Origin: Gymnogyps californianus
Lineage: Eukaryota; Chordata; Aves; Accipitriformes; Cathartidae
DNA: 64,000 bases
Direction of reading: 5' to 3'
Assembly: GCF_018139145.2 (NCBI RefSeq)
Contig: NC_059487.1
Span: 8,763,792-8,827,791 of the forward strand
Shown: in pieces, positions 1 through 13,400 of the stretch
Numbering within the stretch: position 1 is the stretch's first letter
How the letters are laid out: every line of letters starts with the position of its first letter
Notes under the pieces: model-generated
What the model was told of the DNA's origin: nothing
Databases searched by the model: none
The model's input: the letters and a program-made list of their open reading frames with translations, nothing else
Program-made: the position numbers and the translations under genes

Positions 1-328
1 TAAGCATGTAAGAATCTGCAATTATTCTTGCACTAGTTTGTCAACTTAATGCTAAGCTCCCATATTAGTGAATGCTTTGACCTAAACGGAACAATGCAAG
101 CAACTTTTACATATTCAAAAGTACATTTTTTTTTAATCAAGACTAGAAATAGTTATAACTTTGGGGAAAAAAAACCCAGTTTAAACTGATCTTTTTATGC
201 CATTTCACTGGTTGTAGTTTTTAGTGCACTTTTAATTCCATAACATTTCTGGTTTAACATTCAAATCATTCTATTGCTTGAGGATGTTGGATTTCCATAT
301 TAATGATATGAGATATATTTTGTTGTAG
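1..328 (+). other. PARD6B: PARD6B intron 1, 3' part
   Basis: AT-rich sequence that ends in a TTGTAG acceptor directly before the PB1 exon. It is inferred to be the end of the intron separating the short first coding exon (left of the window) from exon 2. No other feature was seen. Confidence 0.8.
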
Positions 329-551
329 TTTGGAGCAGAATTTCGACGATTTTCTCTGGAGAGATCCAAACCTGGAAAGTTTGAGGAGTTCTATGGATTA
401 TTGCAGCATGTGCACAAGATACCAAATGTTGATGTTCTAGTGGGATATACGGACATTCATGGAGACCTGCTGCCTATCAATAATGATGACAATTATCATA
501 AAGCAGTTTCCACAGCCAATCCTCTACTCAGGATTTTCATTCAGAGAAAAG
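329..551 (+). CDS. PARD6B: PARD6B coding exon 2 (PB1 domain of PAR6 beta)
   Basis: This internal exon encodes nearly all of the PB1 domain, through which PAR6 binds the PB1 domain of atypical PKC in the PAR3-PAR6-aPKC-CDC42 polarity complex at the apical cortex and tight junctions. The translation begins [20 protein letters not shown] and ends [12 protein letters not shown], essentially the vertebrate PARD6B sequence as I recall it. The stretch [18 protein letters not shown] is the acidic OPCA-like loop. The exon is 223 nt: it starts in phase 0 after TTGTAG and ends after the first base of a Glu codon, before GTAAGT. That split codon is completed at 9668, giving [10 protein letters not shown] across the junction. 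With about 22 residues expected from the missing exon 1, it covers residues 23-97. The residues favour paralogue B over PARD6A or PARD6G. An open frame continues past the donor, but that is read-through. Confidence 0.96.
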
Positions 552-3500
552 GTAAGTGCACTTGAAGTCTGTGAATCATCTGTTTGTCCAGTTATACTGT
601 GTTGCAGTATACTGTATGCAAACAGTGTGACGTATGGAGGAAAAAACTCTTCAGTCCTATTTCATCATGCTGAATTCCGTAACAATTACGGATCATGAAA
701 GGTGCTCATAACTCATCTCTCTTGCAAGAGCTTCCTCAGGCAACCTATTTGTACTTTGTGGTTTTTTTTGCTTGTATTTAGTTCAGTTAGATAAAGTCAA
801 GTTAAATCTCTAGCAAATGCTTCTTTCTGGTTTTGTGTAAGCAAATGAAAATAAACTTTAAACCTCTAGGCTTTTCTGCTCTGTATGTTGGATGCCTTTC
901 ACTTAAAATTCCGATCTTGATCAGACAAGAAGAGAGGCCATTACAGGATGGAAAGGACTTGAAAATCTTATTACATGAAGTATTAAATGTCAGTATAAAT
1001 TAAAGACTAACTTTGTAATACACTACTCTTATCACACTTTCCTAATAAAACATTCTGAAGCTTCAAAATGACAAGCTTATTTCGGTTAGCAAACCGCAAA
1101 TGTGAGTGTTGCTCAGTTTGTTGGTTTGCCTTTAAAAATAGCATGTCTTTCAGGCACAAAGCCCTGGTTCTCTTTCTCTAGTGTCTGCTTTTGTTCATGA
1201 AGGAAAAAAAAAATCAAATTTGAAGTTGTATTTGTTCTTGTCCAGGAGAACATATTCCGTATATGGAACTGAAGGTGAGGGGAGAAATCTAGTGATGTGA
1301 TTTGAAATTGTTTTAATCCAGAGAAGTCAAGAAAACCTGATTTCTGCACTTGTTGGTTTTCTGCTTACTTGCATACAGGTGTGAGTGTGCATGCGTTGTG
1401 TGGGTGTATGTATACATGAACACATGCATGTGCAGTTCCTATCATAGTAAGGCAGTCAACTGATCTTTGAATAGCAGACTGCTTCTTGCTTAGCTATTTT
1501 ATGAAGATGTGCACTGTTTCTGGTTGTTGCTAAGACAGGCTTATTTTCCTTAGAAAATGCTTGGGCATCGGAAGCTTTTATCAACTTTCCCACTCTAAAA
1601 AACGAATAAGCTTCACAACAGCCTAACACAGGAACAATATTCAAAAACAGTGTGGCTGCTTGCCAGCTGCTGTGTTGCTGGCAAAATGTGTTTGTTTTGT
1701 TTGTATTGAGGATAGTATAGTCTAGTAAGGCCTATGTTTTCAGTCCTGAATTGCCAAGAGAATGAACTATTTGCTTTAATAGAACCTAGAGGTAGAAAAG
1801 GTCTATGATTCCACTTAATCTTCTACAGTAGCCATATGACAAGAACAGATAAACCACTTTGTCAGACTGGGATTATTGAGTTTATATTTTAACACCATAT
1901 GTTTTTAGATTGTTACTAGTGTTACATGTTTAATGCTGACTGTTACTAGTGTTACATTTGTAACACCTTATACCTTCATTGTACCTTTATTTAAAGCATG
2001 ATGGATTATTTCTTAATTCTCTGCTTTGAGGAATTGATAATAGAATTGATATAATGTGCAGAACTAGAAATAAGATTAACCTGCTTAAGTTTACTATGCC
2101 AAGAATTGATTAGCTGGAAAAGCTGTGTAGAAAGTATCAGTTGTCATCACCTTCCCTTTGAGACTAGAGTCTTCTGGCTGTAGAGTTTTAGGGAATAAAG
2201 AACCCAGGCAGGCATCTGAGTCCAGCACTTCCAGCACTGTGCTTTGTTCTGAGTTAGTTGTGACTATTTCGATCACTTCTGTTGATTAAATTGAGGCTTT
2301 GATTCCATTAGCATCTTTGCCATATAGAACAGAGGTTTGTTTGATGGCAAATAAGGAAATAACTTGATTCTGTATTTTATTTGTAGTAATTTGCCTGTAA
2401 CTAAAGTTGAATTGTAGGAGTTAGAGATGTGTCATAATTTGTGCAGCCTAATTTGTTTAGGTGTGATTGATTTATCCGATTGCACAGATCTTTATTGGCT
2501 GTACCTCTGAAATTGAAAATCAAGTGTCTGAACAAATACCTGCCGTTGATGGGACAGCTTTGATCTGTGTTGTTTTGGAACTATAACTAATAAGTGACAC
2601 CAGTTACTTTTCTACCTGCAAGGCTTCTTGTGGCTTTCATACATTCTCTTAAATAATCTGAAAAATTTCTGTGGGTTTTCTAATGGAACTTTGCCTTTTT
2701 TTATATTTCCAGCAATAATAGTTGGGAGTTTAAGATCTTTGGCAAAAAGCTATTGTGGGGAAGAGAGAAAGTTTTTGCTGTCTTAAAAGATAAAGTTTTA
2801 TTATACTGTTTTACCTATTTAGAAGCTACATGCAATTTGTGGAAAGCTAACATAAGGTATGAGCAGACTACAATAAAATCTAGGGTAAATAGTATTAACT
2901 TCTTAGTATATTGCATCCAAGGAATACCTTCAGGGGTTGAAATGGGAGCAACAAGATGCTTTTGCAATGTTATTAGTAAGTGACAATTGTAATAATGTTG
3001 CTCCGAAATTTCAGAAATTTTGTTATGCCAGAGTAAGCACTCTTTTCTCTTCTATTCAATTTTGATTCCTAATTTATGAAAGCTAGAAAGTTGTCAATCC
3101 TAAGCGTTTATGTGTATTGGTTATTGTGGTAAGAAACCTAGCAATCCTGTGATGAAATCAAATCACATTATTCCCCTTAGACTCTTCTAATTGTATTTAA
3201 CTAAATTACTTTAAAATATTTTAAACTGTTCCAGTGCTAAATCTAAACTGGAGCTTGATATTGCACAAGTCAAGAATGGCTATCAGTTTGCGGGAAACAG
3301 TTGCTTATTGGAATTTCATCCTGCAGTTTAACAGATTAACAGGTACTGTTGACATCTGGAATTTAAAGGTTAAACTGATGTATCATGATTAAATCCAGAT
3401 GTATGGGAGTCACTCTGTCTGTGAGAAAAATCTTGCTGAAAATAAAATGGTGGTGGGGACATAATTTGCACAGGCCCTGAAGGGCAGTTCAATGTGGGGG

Positions 3501-6500
3501 ACTTTGCATTGTAAATACAAGAATAATAGAGAAGATAACTTAACAAAAGATATGTTTCATTATAATGTCCTTGAAACTCACTTGCAGGGTATTAAATTAC
3601 AATATACAACTCCTGCGAGTTCTGCATGTATATGGCTGTATACAGTAAAAAGTGAGTTCTTGGGTTAATTCCTTTGTGCCTCTTGACATAGACTTTTTCA
3701 CTGAGAAGCTTTATTTTGGTGAAAAGTAAGAGGAGTTGGCTTTTTAAACAGCGCTCTCTGGAATATCCTGGCTGTTCTGAGTCCTCTTCCTGAAAACATA
3801 GGTTAGTTTCCTAAAACCATGTTTTGTTATAACTTGTGACTAAAGAGACCAGATTTGTTGGGGCTTATTTAAAAAACATGCTAAATTGCATCTATATTCA
3901 AATGTACTAATGATTTGGGGATTTTGAAAATTTAATTCTTGAGGGATAACTCTACATTGCTTTGCAAATAGATCAGGAAAACATTTTAAATATCTGTCTT
4001 TAACAACGTTAAATTGAAACCAGATTTGGCATTTGTGGGCTTTTGTTTTAAATTTTATGTAACAAGTATATACAGATTGGTGCCACCTTGAGCTTGAAAA
4101 CGCTGGGGGAAAAATCATTCTTGCATTATGTGGATGTTTTCCTTAACACTGTCTGTAGTTAGCACCTTGTCCTTTGGCTTTATGCCAAAATATTTTCTGC
4201 TGCAGCTTTAAACTGATTAGCTAGGTGCCAGGACAAAGATGCTTTTGTACTCGAAAATATTGCTTTAGAAAATTTGTTTAGCAGTGGAAGAGAGGTTAAA
4301 CAGAGTCATGCTGCTTGGCTGAGATTTGGAGATGAGTCTTCATCAACCTTTCACTATTTCTTTTTCCTCACAAATTATGTAACTTTAACTGTGTATCTTA
4401 AGGTTTGTGCTAGTTTTGAATTTTTAGACTACTAAGATTAGTTACAATGCAAAACAACTACCCTCTGGTGCTTATAGTTTCTTAAATGTTTTGACATATG
4501 GCTTGCAATTTTGGGATGCTTTTACTTCAACAATGTGTCATGTAACTTAAGAAGTAAGTTTCTAAAAGCAAAAGCACCAGCTCAGTGTTAAGACTTCTGA
4601 TTGTATATTTGCCGTCTGAAAGAGACTTTTAAAGTTCATGTCTCTTCCAATAAATGTTTTTCTGATCTTAGTTTTTGTTTAAAAAGCACTTTTGAATCTG
4701 TTAGTTCACATACAGATATACTGATGCAGTATTTCTTTCAAAGCCAGTCCATTTGCAACTGATCTTCGTGTTTCTCTACTAACTGTGAAAAATTTGATTT
4801 GGACAAAAGTTTTAAGCCTTATCAGCTGGTAGTTGTGGGAAGGCAGGTTGGGTGGTGATTTTTGTGAACTCTATTTTTGTTGGGGAGGGAAGTTGTGAAA
4901 AGCCATGTGAATAGATCTAGATCTAAAGAGCACAAACTTACTGTGATCATTTGCAGGGGACAATAAATCTACTTCTTGGCTGTAATAAATGTGTATATGT
5001 TTGTAGATCTAGTACATGCCAGACTTACCATGCAGGCACAGAAGGCCTAAGTGGCAGGAGAGGGGTCCTGGTATGTGGCTTGCTATGCAGGTGAAGAAGC
5101 TTTACAGCCCACTGTGGCAAGCTGGCAATGTCAAATATGATATACATCTGATAGGACAGAACGCGTAAAATACCAGATACTCTGATGCTTTGACAAGAAT
5201 CTGAATGTGCGCACTTTGAATTTAAGGAGAAAAACCCCCAAACTGAGTACCTTTTCATGTTGCAATACATGTGGAAGAGCACTTGTAAGAACATCAATAC
5301 TGACAATGTTATGATACACTGTTTTCCTCTGTACTGTTTCTAAGCCAACTCTTGTAGTAAAAGCAGTAGAAACTTAGTGCTTTGCTGGTACCAATATGTT
5401 AGTACCTATATCCTAGAGTTTTCATCAGCAACTTGCACTCTAGCACAAATAAATTGTGCATGTGCAAGTTTCCTATTTTCTTTAGATGAGCTTACTCTAA
5501 AAAACCTAAAAAGCATAATATGGTTTAAGGTCTGAACAATATGGAACTAATCAGTCAAAATGCTTCCAACTTACTCATCGGCTCTCTGGAGAACTTCCCA
5601 AAGAGCAGAGCTCTTCTGGAGCAATGCGGTGTTAAATGCCTAGAAATGTGTCACCACTACAAACCAAAAAGAAGTGAAGCTTTTCAAATGAGGCAAAATG
5701 ACACTTCTTGTCCATGCAATGTCTCTCTGGTCCTTGGAATACTTTTCTCTAGTCTTGTTGAATTTACCATTGATTGTGCAGCTGTAAAACCAGAGTTCTA
5801 AAGTATCACTACTTAGATATGCACTGCACAAAAAAGTTTTTACATAGTTTTTGAGATCACCAAGATGCATACCAGCTGCTGGTGGAGGAGGGAGAATCAG
5901 TGACCTAAAAAAATAACCTTTGCACTCATTAACATTCTTAATTCTAATATTCAAGTCACCATTGTCTATTGTTTGTCTAAAATCTTCACCTATACTATCA
6001 CTTTCTTGCTGTCATTGTGTTATTTTGTATTCAACAGTAGAAGATATTTAAAGCAAGGTCTGTCTGTCTAGTATCTTATTTCACAATTGCCCTTTCCAAG
6101 TTGTTTTGTAAGCGATTGTAGTTCCAAATAAAAAAGAGAAGCTGTTGCAACTCATTGAATTGCAAAAATCCTCCCAATGTAACGACCAGATGTCTAACTT
6201 AAAACTGGTTGGATGGGTTGTCAGTAGAGATAAGGGCAAAACTTCTCACACTTTTTTCTTTGATCATAAATTTTAAGCAAACATTAAAAGAATTGCTCCA
6301 TGTTGTCTGAAAAATCAGCATGTTTTCAGCAACGGAGTACAGGATTTTAATGGCTGATCTTCAGTCAGATATCCCAAAATGCACTTTACAGAGAAAATGG
6401 TAAGTTTGCATTTTTGGAGGTGTGTTACACTTCAGACATAGTCCACCTGTTACCTGCTTTGGTTTGGGAGGTTGGATTGTTTTTTAATCAACCCACTCTT

Positions 6501-6799
6501 CAATACAACTGACTTAACACTCTTAGGCATCTGAAGAACAGTTTTTAGGCTATTTCTAAAGCCTTCTCGCTTGATGTTGAGACCTAGTGTTATTTTAATT
6601 TAACCTTAAATCACAATTTTTTTCTCCTTAACCTCTTTTGCTGAAGAACAATAGTAATTCCATGCTTTTCTGAGAGAACCTTTCAGACTCCCAAATAAAC
6701 TAAAAATTATTTCCTGTATTCACAATCTTCTAATGTTCTCAAGCATAGCTAGTGTGGATTCTTCCGTTTGCTTCTACTTTCCTACTCTTTCTTGTACAA

Positions 6800-7690
6800 T
6801 TCATAGAATCGTAGAAGAGCTCAGATTGGAAGGGGCCTCGAAAGATCAGCTGGTCTAACCTTTTATGGGAAAGGGAGCCTAGGTGATATTATCTAGCATC
6901 CTGTGCAATTGCACCTTGAAAACCTCTAGCGATGGGGACTCCACTGCATCCATGTGGAGGTTGTTTTAGTGATTGATTGTTCTCACTGTTAAAAAAAAAA
7001 AAAACAAACCAAAAAACCACCCCACCCCCCCCAAAAAAACCCAAACCAAAAAACACTTTCTTATATTGAGATGAAACCTCTCCCAGTGCAACTTGTACCC
7101 ATTGCCCTGTCTTCTCCGTGTGTCTTTGTCCTCCTGGCAGCCACCCTTTAAGTACTGAAATACTGTGGTGAAGTTCTACCTAAGCCTTTTCTTCTTCAGA
7201 GAGAAAAGACCTAACTCCTTCAGCCTTTCCTCATAGGGCAGGTTCTCCAGCCCTTTGATCATCTTTGTGGCCTTCCTTTGGACCCTGTCCAGTCTGCCTA
7301 CATCTTTCTTGAATTGTGAGGACCAGAACTGGACACAGTACTTCAGGTGCAGCCTGACAAGTGCTGAGTAGTGGGTTTAATTGTAATTAACGTAATTACT
7401 TCATTTTTAGTAATTAAAGACATCTTTATCTTGGCTAGTAATGCCTGTGCAAATGCAGCCCAAGGATCCGGTTTGCCTCTGCTGCAGCAGCGCACTGCTG
7501 AATCCTGTTCTGCTTGTCCACCAGGACCCCTAGGTCCCTTTCAGCAGGCTGTTCCCCAGCCACACAGATCACAGCCTGTACTGGCCTCTTTGGTTATCTC
7601 ATCCCAGGTGCAGGACTTTGCGCTTGTCTTTGTTAAACTTCATCTTGTTCTTGCTGGCCCAGCCCTTGATTTAGCTTCATTTTTACCTGC
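6800..7690 (-). mobile_element. CR1 LINE fragment, 3' end, minus strand
   Basis: The + strand begins TCATAGAATCGTAGAAGAGC and continues through a long GATTGGAAGGGGCC-type stretch. This is the reverse complement of the avian CR1 3' terminus, with its TTCTATGATTCTATGA-like end. Further in, the characteristic CR1 phrases follow: lagging-strand text about contacting 'GACCAGAACTGGACACAGTACTTCAG' (split here as GACCAGAACTGGACACAGTA, about 7321-7340) and the GCAGCCCAAGGATCC region near 7456. It is 5'-truncated, as CR1 insertions usually are, and heavily mutated. An open frame of about 121 codons on the + strand (7371-7736) is antisense to it and is not a gene. Confidence 0.88.
6991..7055. repeat. 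A/C-rich low-complexity tract inside CR1
   Basis: An A14 run followed by mixed A and C homopolymer blocks (CAAACC, CCACCCC, AAAAAAACCC) interrupts the CR1 fragment. It looks like slippage expansion within the element. Confidence 0.85.
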
Positions 7691-9667
7691 TGATCCTAAG
7701 AAGGCAGGGAAGCAGATTTTGCAGAGGGTGTCTTAGTGGGTGAAATGGGAGAGAAAAGTCCCTAGGGTGCTGTCAATATGCACTTTCTCACGTGAAGTGA
7801 GAGCACTGTGGTAAAGTAACACATGTGGAACAATTTGTGTTAGTGCTGCCTTTGTTCATTAGTGACTCTTGCAGAAACACCAGTCTGGATGGAAAGATGG
7901 CCAAATCTGAGAAACAGCAGAAGTAAAAATTAACTATGCAAGGTGGATATAATACTCTAGAGGGGCACCCATGTCCTCCCAAAGTAACTGAGATTGTCAC
8001 AAAAGCGACTCCAGAGTATGGTATGGCCCTGTAGACTTAGCTGTCTTCAGAAATAATTCCTGTTTGTGTCAATTAAATTGTTGAACAACTTTATCTGTAA
8101 ACTTTAATGCAAAAGATGTTCTGTCTTTAGCAAACAGCTTTGCCTCCCTTAAGGTGTGATTATTTTTTTAAACAAAAAAAATTAAGTGTAAATGAGGCCA
8201 TCATCAGGACACATCTTTTTAAATCATGTTGATGAACTATTTTATTACTATTGTGTACAGACAAGGTATGAGTTTATAATAAATCCCTTTGAGTTTTTTG
8301 TGGGCTAATTTAAATTTGTTTCTTTTTCTGTTGTCCTTTATCTTTTAGAATATTAAGTCCAAGGCTGCCTTAGTAGACCAATCACTTTATTCTTAAAAAA
8401 ACTCCTCTTGTCTTCAGCAGCCCTAATGTCTGGGGAAGGGAGGAGTTAGTATTACATGCTGGAATAGTATTAGACTATTGCCTCAGAACTACTTTCTCTG
8501 TTCTATTTTGCTTAAAGCGTCTGAAGAGTCCAAATTTAACTGGTACATGTCTGTATGTCTTCATCTTAGCCTAGAAAAAAGAAATCTCCTGACTTACCAA
8601 CTCTCGCTGTGTACTTTTTTTCATCAGCAATTGACAGCTCTTCTGAAACTTCACACTAGGATAGCATTTCTGTAATTATTTCAATTCACAGATTGAAATG
8701 TATAGCAACTCTTTTACTGTCTTGGCTGTACCAATGGCATCTTAATGTGATAATACAAAGAAATCCCAACTTCCGAGTCCCAGGGTTAGTGCAAAGCAGT
8801 TCTGCTTGATTATTTATCCACTGCAGAAAAAAAATACAAGTGTAAATCCAAGGAAACTCGGATCTGAATGTGTTTTGGTTCATTGTTTTTGGAGAGTTAT
8901 TGCATATTAAAAGGAAAAATGGAAGCTTCCCTTGGTAAACAGGCATTTCAGACATCAGAATTGCTTCTGCAGAACATGTTTTCTCTTCCATTAGAAGTGT
9001 TTGTATGACTCGCATATGTTTTCTTTTAAAATTCTAAGCCATTTGCATACTTCTGTATCAAATTGTGGCAGTTACAGTATTGCTTGTATGAACAGTTTTG
9101 CTTGAAGTATTTGTGTGCGAGATCTCTTTGTTTCTGCTCCACAGCCATTTTACCTACATTGCATGGGGGCAGGGAAGAGAGTGCAGAATGGAATAAGCTT
9201 TCTGGAGTTTGAATCCAGGTCACTTGGCTAGCTTCCAGGAACTAGGCAATAATAGGCACACTGGCTGCTTTCCCTTTTTCATTCTTTCTTTTCCAATGAT
9301 CTGAAACCTGAGGAGAGAAAACTTAACAAGTGGAATTACTCTGAATAAAATTAATGTTTCTAGGAATGTACTCACTCTTTCCATTCTAACCTTTCTCTCA
9401 AGCAGCTATAGTTCTTTGTGTCTCTACTGCTGCTAACTTGCTTTAATTTTTTTGCCTACTCTCTTTCCTTTGGTAGAAGGAAACCGAAAGTATTACAAAT
9501 TTTGAATCTCATAACATTAAAGCTCTTGTCTTGTGTAGAGAGAAATGTTTCTACTATAGCAAGCCGGAATAGATTGGATATTTCATTCTGCTAACCTAAA
9601 ACATGATAGCAATGCAATATGGACCACATATAAAGTGATCTAATCATCAATGTGCTATGTTTTACAG

Positions 9668-10497
9668 AAGATGCAGACTACAGTGCCTTTGGTACGGATA
9701 CTATGACAAGGAAGAAAAATGTCTTATCAAATGTGTTACGTCCGGATAATCACAAGAAGAAACCGCACATTGTCATTAGCATGCCACAAGACTTCAGACC
9801 AGTGTCTTCTATTATAGATGTAGATATTCTTCCAGAAACCCATCGTAGGGTACGACTTTACAAATACGGAACTGACAAACCCCTGGGATTCTATATACGA
9901 GATGGCTCTAGTGTCAGAGTAACGCCACATGGATTAGAGAAAGTTCCAGGGATTTTCATATCTAGGCTTGTCCCTGGAGGCTTGGCTCAAAGCACAGGCT
10001 TACTGGCTGTCAATGATGAAGTACTGGAGGTGAATGGAATAGAGGTTTCAGGAAAAAGCCTTGATCAGGTTACAGACATGATGATCGCAAACAGCCGTAA
10101 CCTGATCATTACAGTAAGACCAGCAAACCAGAGAAATAATGTTGTGAGGAACAGTCGGACTTCTGGCAGCTCCGGTCAGTCTACTGAATCTAGCCTTCCA
10201 AGTAGCATGCCAAATATTTTAGCAAATTTCTTGCAAGGAGAAGAGGAGAGTGATGAAGAGGACATTATTATTGAAGATAGTGGTGAGCCACAGCAGATTC
10301 CAAAAGCCGCACCTACCAGCGAAAGCCTAGAATCGTTGACACAAATTGAACTCCTTCACGAGTCAACACAAAATGGATTCCTTCCTTCCAGTGAGATGAA
10401 CTTGAATCATTCAGCAGGCAGCGTTAGCATGGAATATGAAGTACAAGATCCAGATCATAAGCCATTAGAAGAAGATGGAACTATAATAACACTATGA
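9668..10497 (+). CDS. PARD6B: PARD6B terminal coding exon (semi-CRIB, PDZ, C-terminal tail)
   Basis: This exon encodes residues about 97-372 of PAR6 beta, the adaptor that couples GTP-CDC42/RAC to aPKC and PAR3. The first two bases complete a Glu codon from 551. The semi-CRIB (about 9772-9843) contains [18 protein letters not shown]. The PDZ domain (about 9850-10122) has the carboxylate-binding-loop motif [10 protein letters not shown] and ends ITVRPANQ. A serine-rich linker and an acidic stretch ([13 protein letters not shown]) lead to the conserved C-terminus EEDGTIITL and a TGA at 10495-10497. With exon 2 and about 22 residues from the unseen exon 1, the protein would be 372 residues, equal to human PARD6B as I recall it. 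No frameshift or stop was seen. PDZ and CRIB residues are nearly invariant, while the tail has diverged, as expected in a bird orthologue. Confidence 0.97.
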
Positions 10498-13400
10498 AAT
10501 TACATTGGTGTACTGTGTATCAAGTAAGGATGCCATATGTGTTTTAATTTGGCTTAATATGTAATACATTTTATACCTCTCCATCTACTGAGCACTGCAG
10601 TTAGATTAAAAGGAGGAAAAAAGTAAATACAAGAAGTTCAAAATTATGTAAGTTGACTAACTTCAGTTAATTCTGCACTTCAGTGTAAATACTTCACAAA
10701 GATGGAAGATAATTGATAAATGACTGAAACTGGATGAGGAACATTTAAATTGAAAATGAAGGATAGCTAAGAGATGGCTGTAAGCTTTCTTTTAAAGGTA
10801 TTTGATTTTTTTTTTTAATGCAGAATACTACTGGTTCTATAGAAGTAAACTTCCATTATTGTGTGAGGTTGCCGATCTAATGTACTGTGGTCTCATGTTC
10901 ATCTGAAGTGCTGCTTATGTATGATGGAGCTGCTTTAGCCACTTCATTCCTGTTCTGGACTGCTGTTTAGCTGGTAGAGCTGTTTGTGTGGCTCTGTATA
11001 TGAGGAAACTGAAAAATAAGGAGGAGGTGGGGTGGGAAAAGATGTTCGTGGTTGGTCTAGTTCCCTGACTGATGCATTGAGCAATAGGGATATGTGATAG
11101 TGGTCAGCAGCTTGACAACAGTCAGTATTTGAAGGTGAGGGCTTCTGAAGTTGATTGTTCCTTTGTAAGTGAATGTACAACCACAGGCTCATTAGTCATG
11201 CACCTTTACTCTTTTTAATGGCCAGGTAAGCTTATTTTTAACAACTATGATTTTGAAATTCAAATGTGAAAGTTGTAACACTTATGCATCAAAGACCTGT
11301 TCTGATTTTAGTTTGCAATATTTAAGGACATCGTTGGATTTAGTTGCTAATCCCAGTATATTTCAAAGAAATCAAATGTAAACTTAATGCTATGGAAATA
11401 AAATAACATAGTCTATGTTAAAATCGCAGTCCTAATAGAAGCTGTAAAGCTTTCTACTAGCAAAGGTTTGTTGTAGGGAGTCTGAATTATGTAAAAAGTG
11501 ACTTTCTTCAAACCTGAACAAGTTAGAACAGCTTGAATTAAGTTAAATCCCTGGATTAAAAAAAAAACTTTTAAATCAGAATGAGGCTTTAATAGAAATT
11601 GCTTGAGCCATGTGATATTAAATTATTCATTATAATGAACTAAACTGTAAATGCTGATTTTTTTTTTTTTTTCTGTGTACTACTGGCTGGGTGTTTTGAA
11701 TATTATGAAGTTACCCTATGTAAACCAAAATATTGATAAGTCCTGATACTGCAAGCGCATAAGTATGCATGTAATCAGCTGCAAACTTACTAGGATAATT
11801 GCAGGGAGAGGCTTCTAGCATTATTTTTCCCCCTTTAGTATCTCCTGCTTTACCACTTTGGCATTCAGTTCCCAACCTGACCCTTCTCTGGGAACATAAG
11901 TTGTGGCAGGAAGATGAGATGGGGACTACTAGGATTGGGGATAAGGATGGATGGAGCTTCTCACTAGGGATCTAGTAGTCTGTCAACCTCTAAGAAAGAA
12001 GTAGGATGCTACCAGTTCTGTACTGTGGTACTGTGCTTATCAGAGCCAGTAGTCTAGGTTCTCAGAAGCATGTTCTACCCTGTGGGGAGATATGATGAGT
12101 GGGAAAGGAGACTAACGCCTTTTTTTCCCTCAGTCTATCTTGAGGAAACATCTACCTCTGGTAACTTTACTAACGAGACTAACTGTAAGTTTAATGTTAA
12201 GGCACCTGTAAAAGTCTTTGTAAGATATCAGAGGCTAAAACTGTATTTGTTTAAGATTTTTGTAATGATGTAAACAAAATTGCTTCAGAAATTACTGCTG
12301 TTTAATTTTACTAAATGCAAATTTTAAATTCATATGTCATGAGCAGTAGTATTTTCAAGCCTTCAATACCATTGGCGTTCTCGTCTTGTAGATGTCAAGA
12401 AAGGTATTCATGCCCATTTTGACTTATGGAGAGTTAGCATAACAGACAATGGTACTCTGCAAATACAGGTTAGAGTTCTGCTTCGTCAGATTTATTTATG
12501 GTTTCTTCACTGTGCATATGGAGAGGCCCTGGAATCTTTTCCAACATGAGCAAGAATTTTGAAGTTTTTTTACTTATTTTGCTAATAATTATTAAAAATG
12601 AAGTAACTACATCCACTTAGTGTGAAATGAGGAAAAGAAATGTTCATTCTGCAACATGTAGACTTTAAATATATATGTTTTCTGTCAGTGCTGCTCTATA
12701 CTTCCTTTATTTAAGGAATATTGTTTACTTTCAAATGTCTTTTCCTTTATCAAGAGACTTTCCTTCCTGTATGAAATCAGCAGTGGAGGGTGACTTTCAT
12801 TTATTATGCTAGTTTGCACTTCTGTGCCTTTTGTTTACTTGAATGTATTGTGAATAATCAAAGGAATAAAGGCACTTGGATGAGAAGATAAATGAGGCCC
12901 ACAGATACAGGAAATGAACTGGTAGTGCACTTAATACAGGTGTAATGTTTTCATTCAGTGGAAATACATTATGGGTCTAATGTGGCACATTAGTATTTTG
13001 CAGCTTAGATAATAGCTTTGAGCTATTAACTTACACAGGAGGCTTGAGTCTGAGGATGCTAGTGTTGCAAGGTAACTTATTGCTTAGGTACAAACACCCA
13101 AGGTTAGTGTGCTGCCAAACTCTGTGTGTTACCTAATCTGTACTTATAACAGATGCATGAATATTTTGAATATATATGCCAGTATTAAGGAATTGTAGAA
13201 ATTTAACTAGGGTCCTACTCTAAATTGCATGAGAATTCATCTCTTAGGGCCTTTCCTGCAAACTGATTAATCTAAATGTGAGAGAATATTCTTTTTGACA
13301 CACATCATGTTCTGTTTTACAGAAATTTGGTAACATGTAGTAGAACTAAACATTTGGGACTTGATAAAAACATTAAAGAATGAACCTAAAAATGGGTTTT

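Larger units (their letters stand above)
552..9667 (+). other. PARD6B: PARD6B intron 2 (9.1 kb)
   Basis: The intron runs from GGTAAGT at 551-557 to TTTTACAG at 9660-9667. It is AT-rich and contains one recognisable transposon, a minus-strand CR1 at about 6800-7690, and a 30-bp-period direct repeat near 1911-1957. The short open frames inside show no recognisable protein and no exon-like splice context that I could support. Confidence 0.9.

Noticed and set aside
1381..1440. GT-rich stretch resembling a microsatellite
   Set aside because: It is too interrupted to call a (GT)n array.
5025..5306. Two overlapping minus-strand frames in PARD6B intron 2
   Set aside because: No recognisable protein and no gene context; they are mutually overlapping chance frames.
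7371..7736. 121-codon open frame on the + strand
   Set aside because: It is antisense to the CR1 fragment, has no ATG-led or spliced context, and its peptide is the accidental translation of the repeat.
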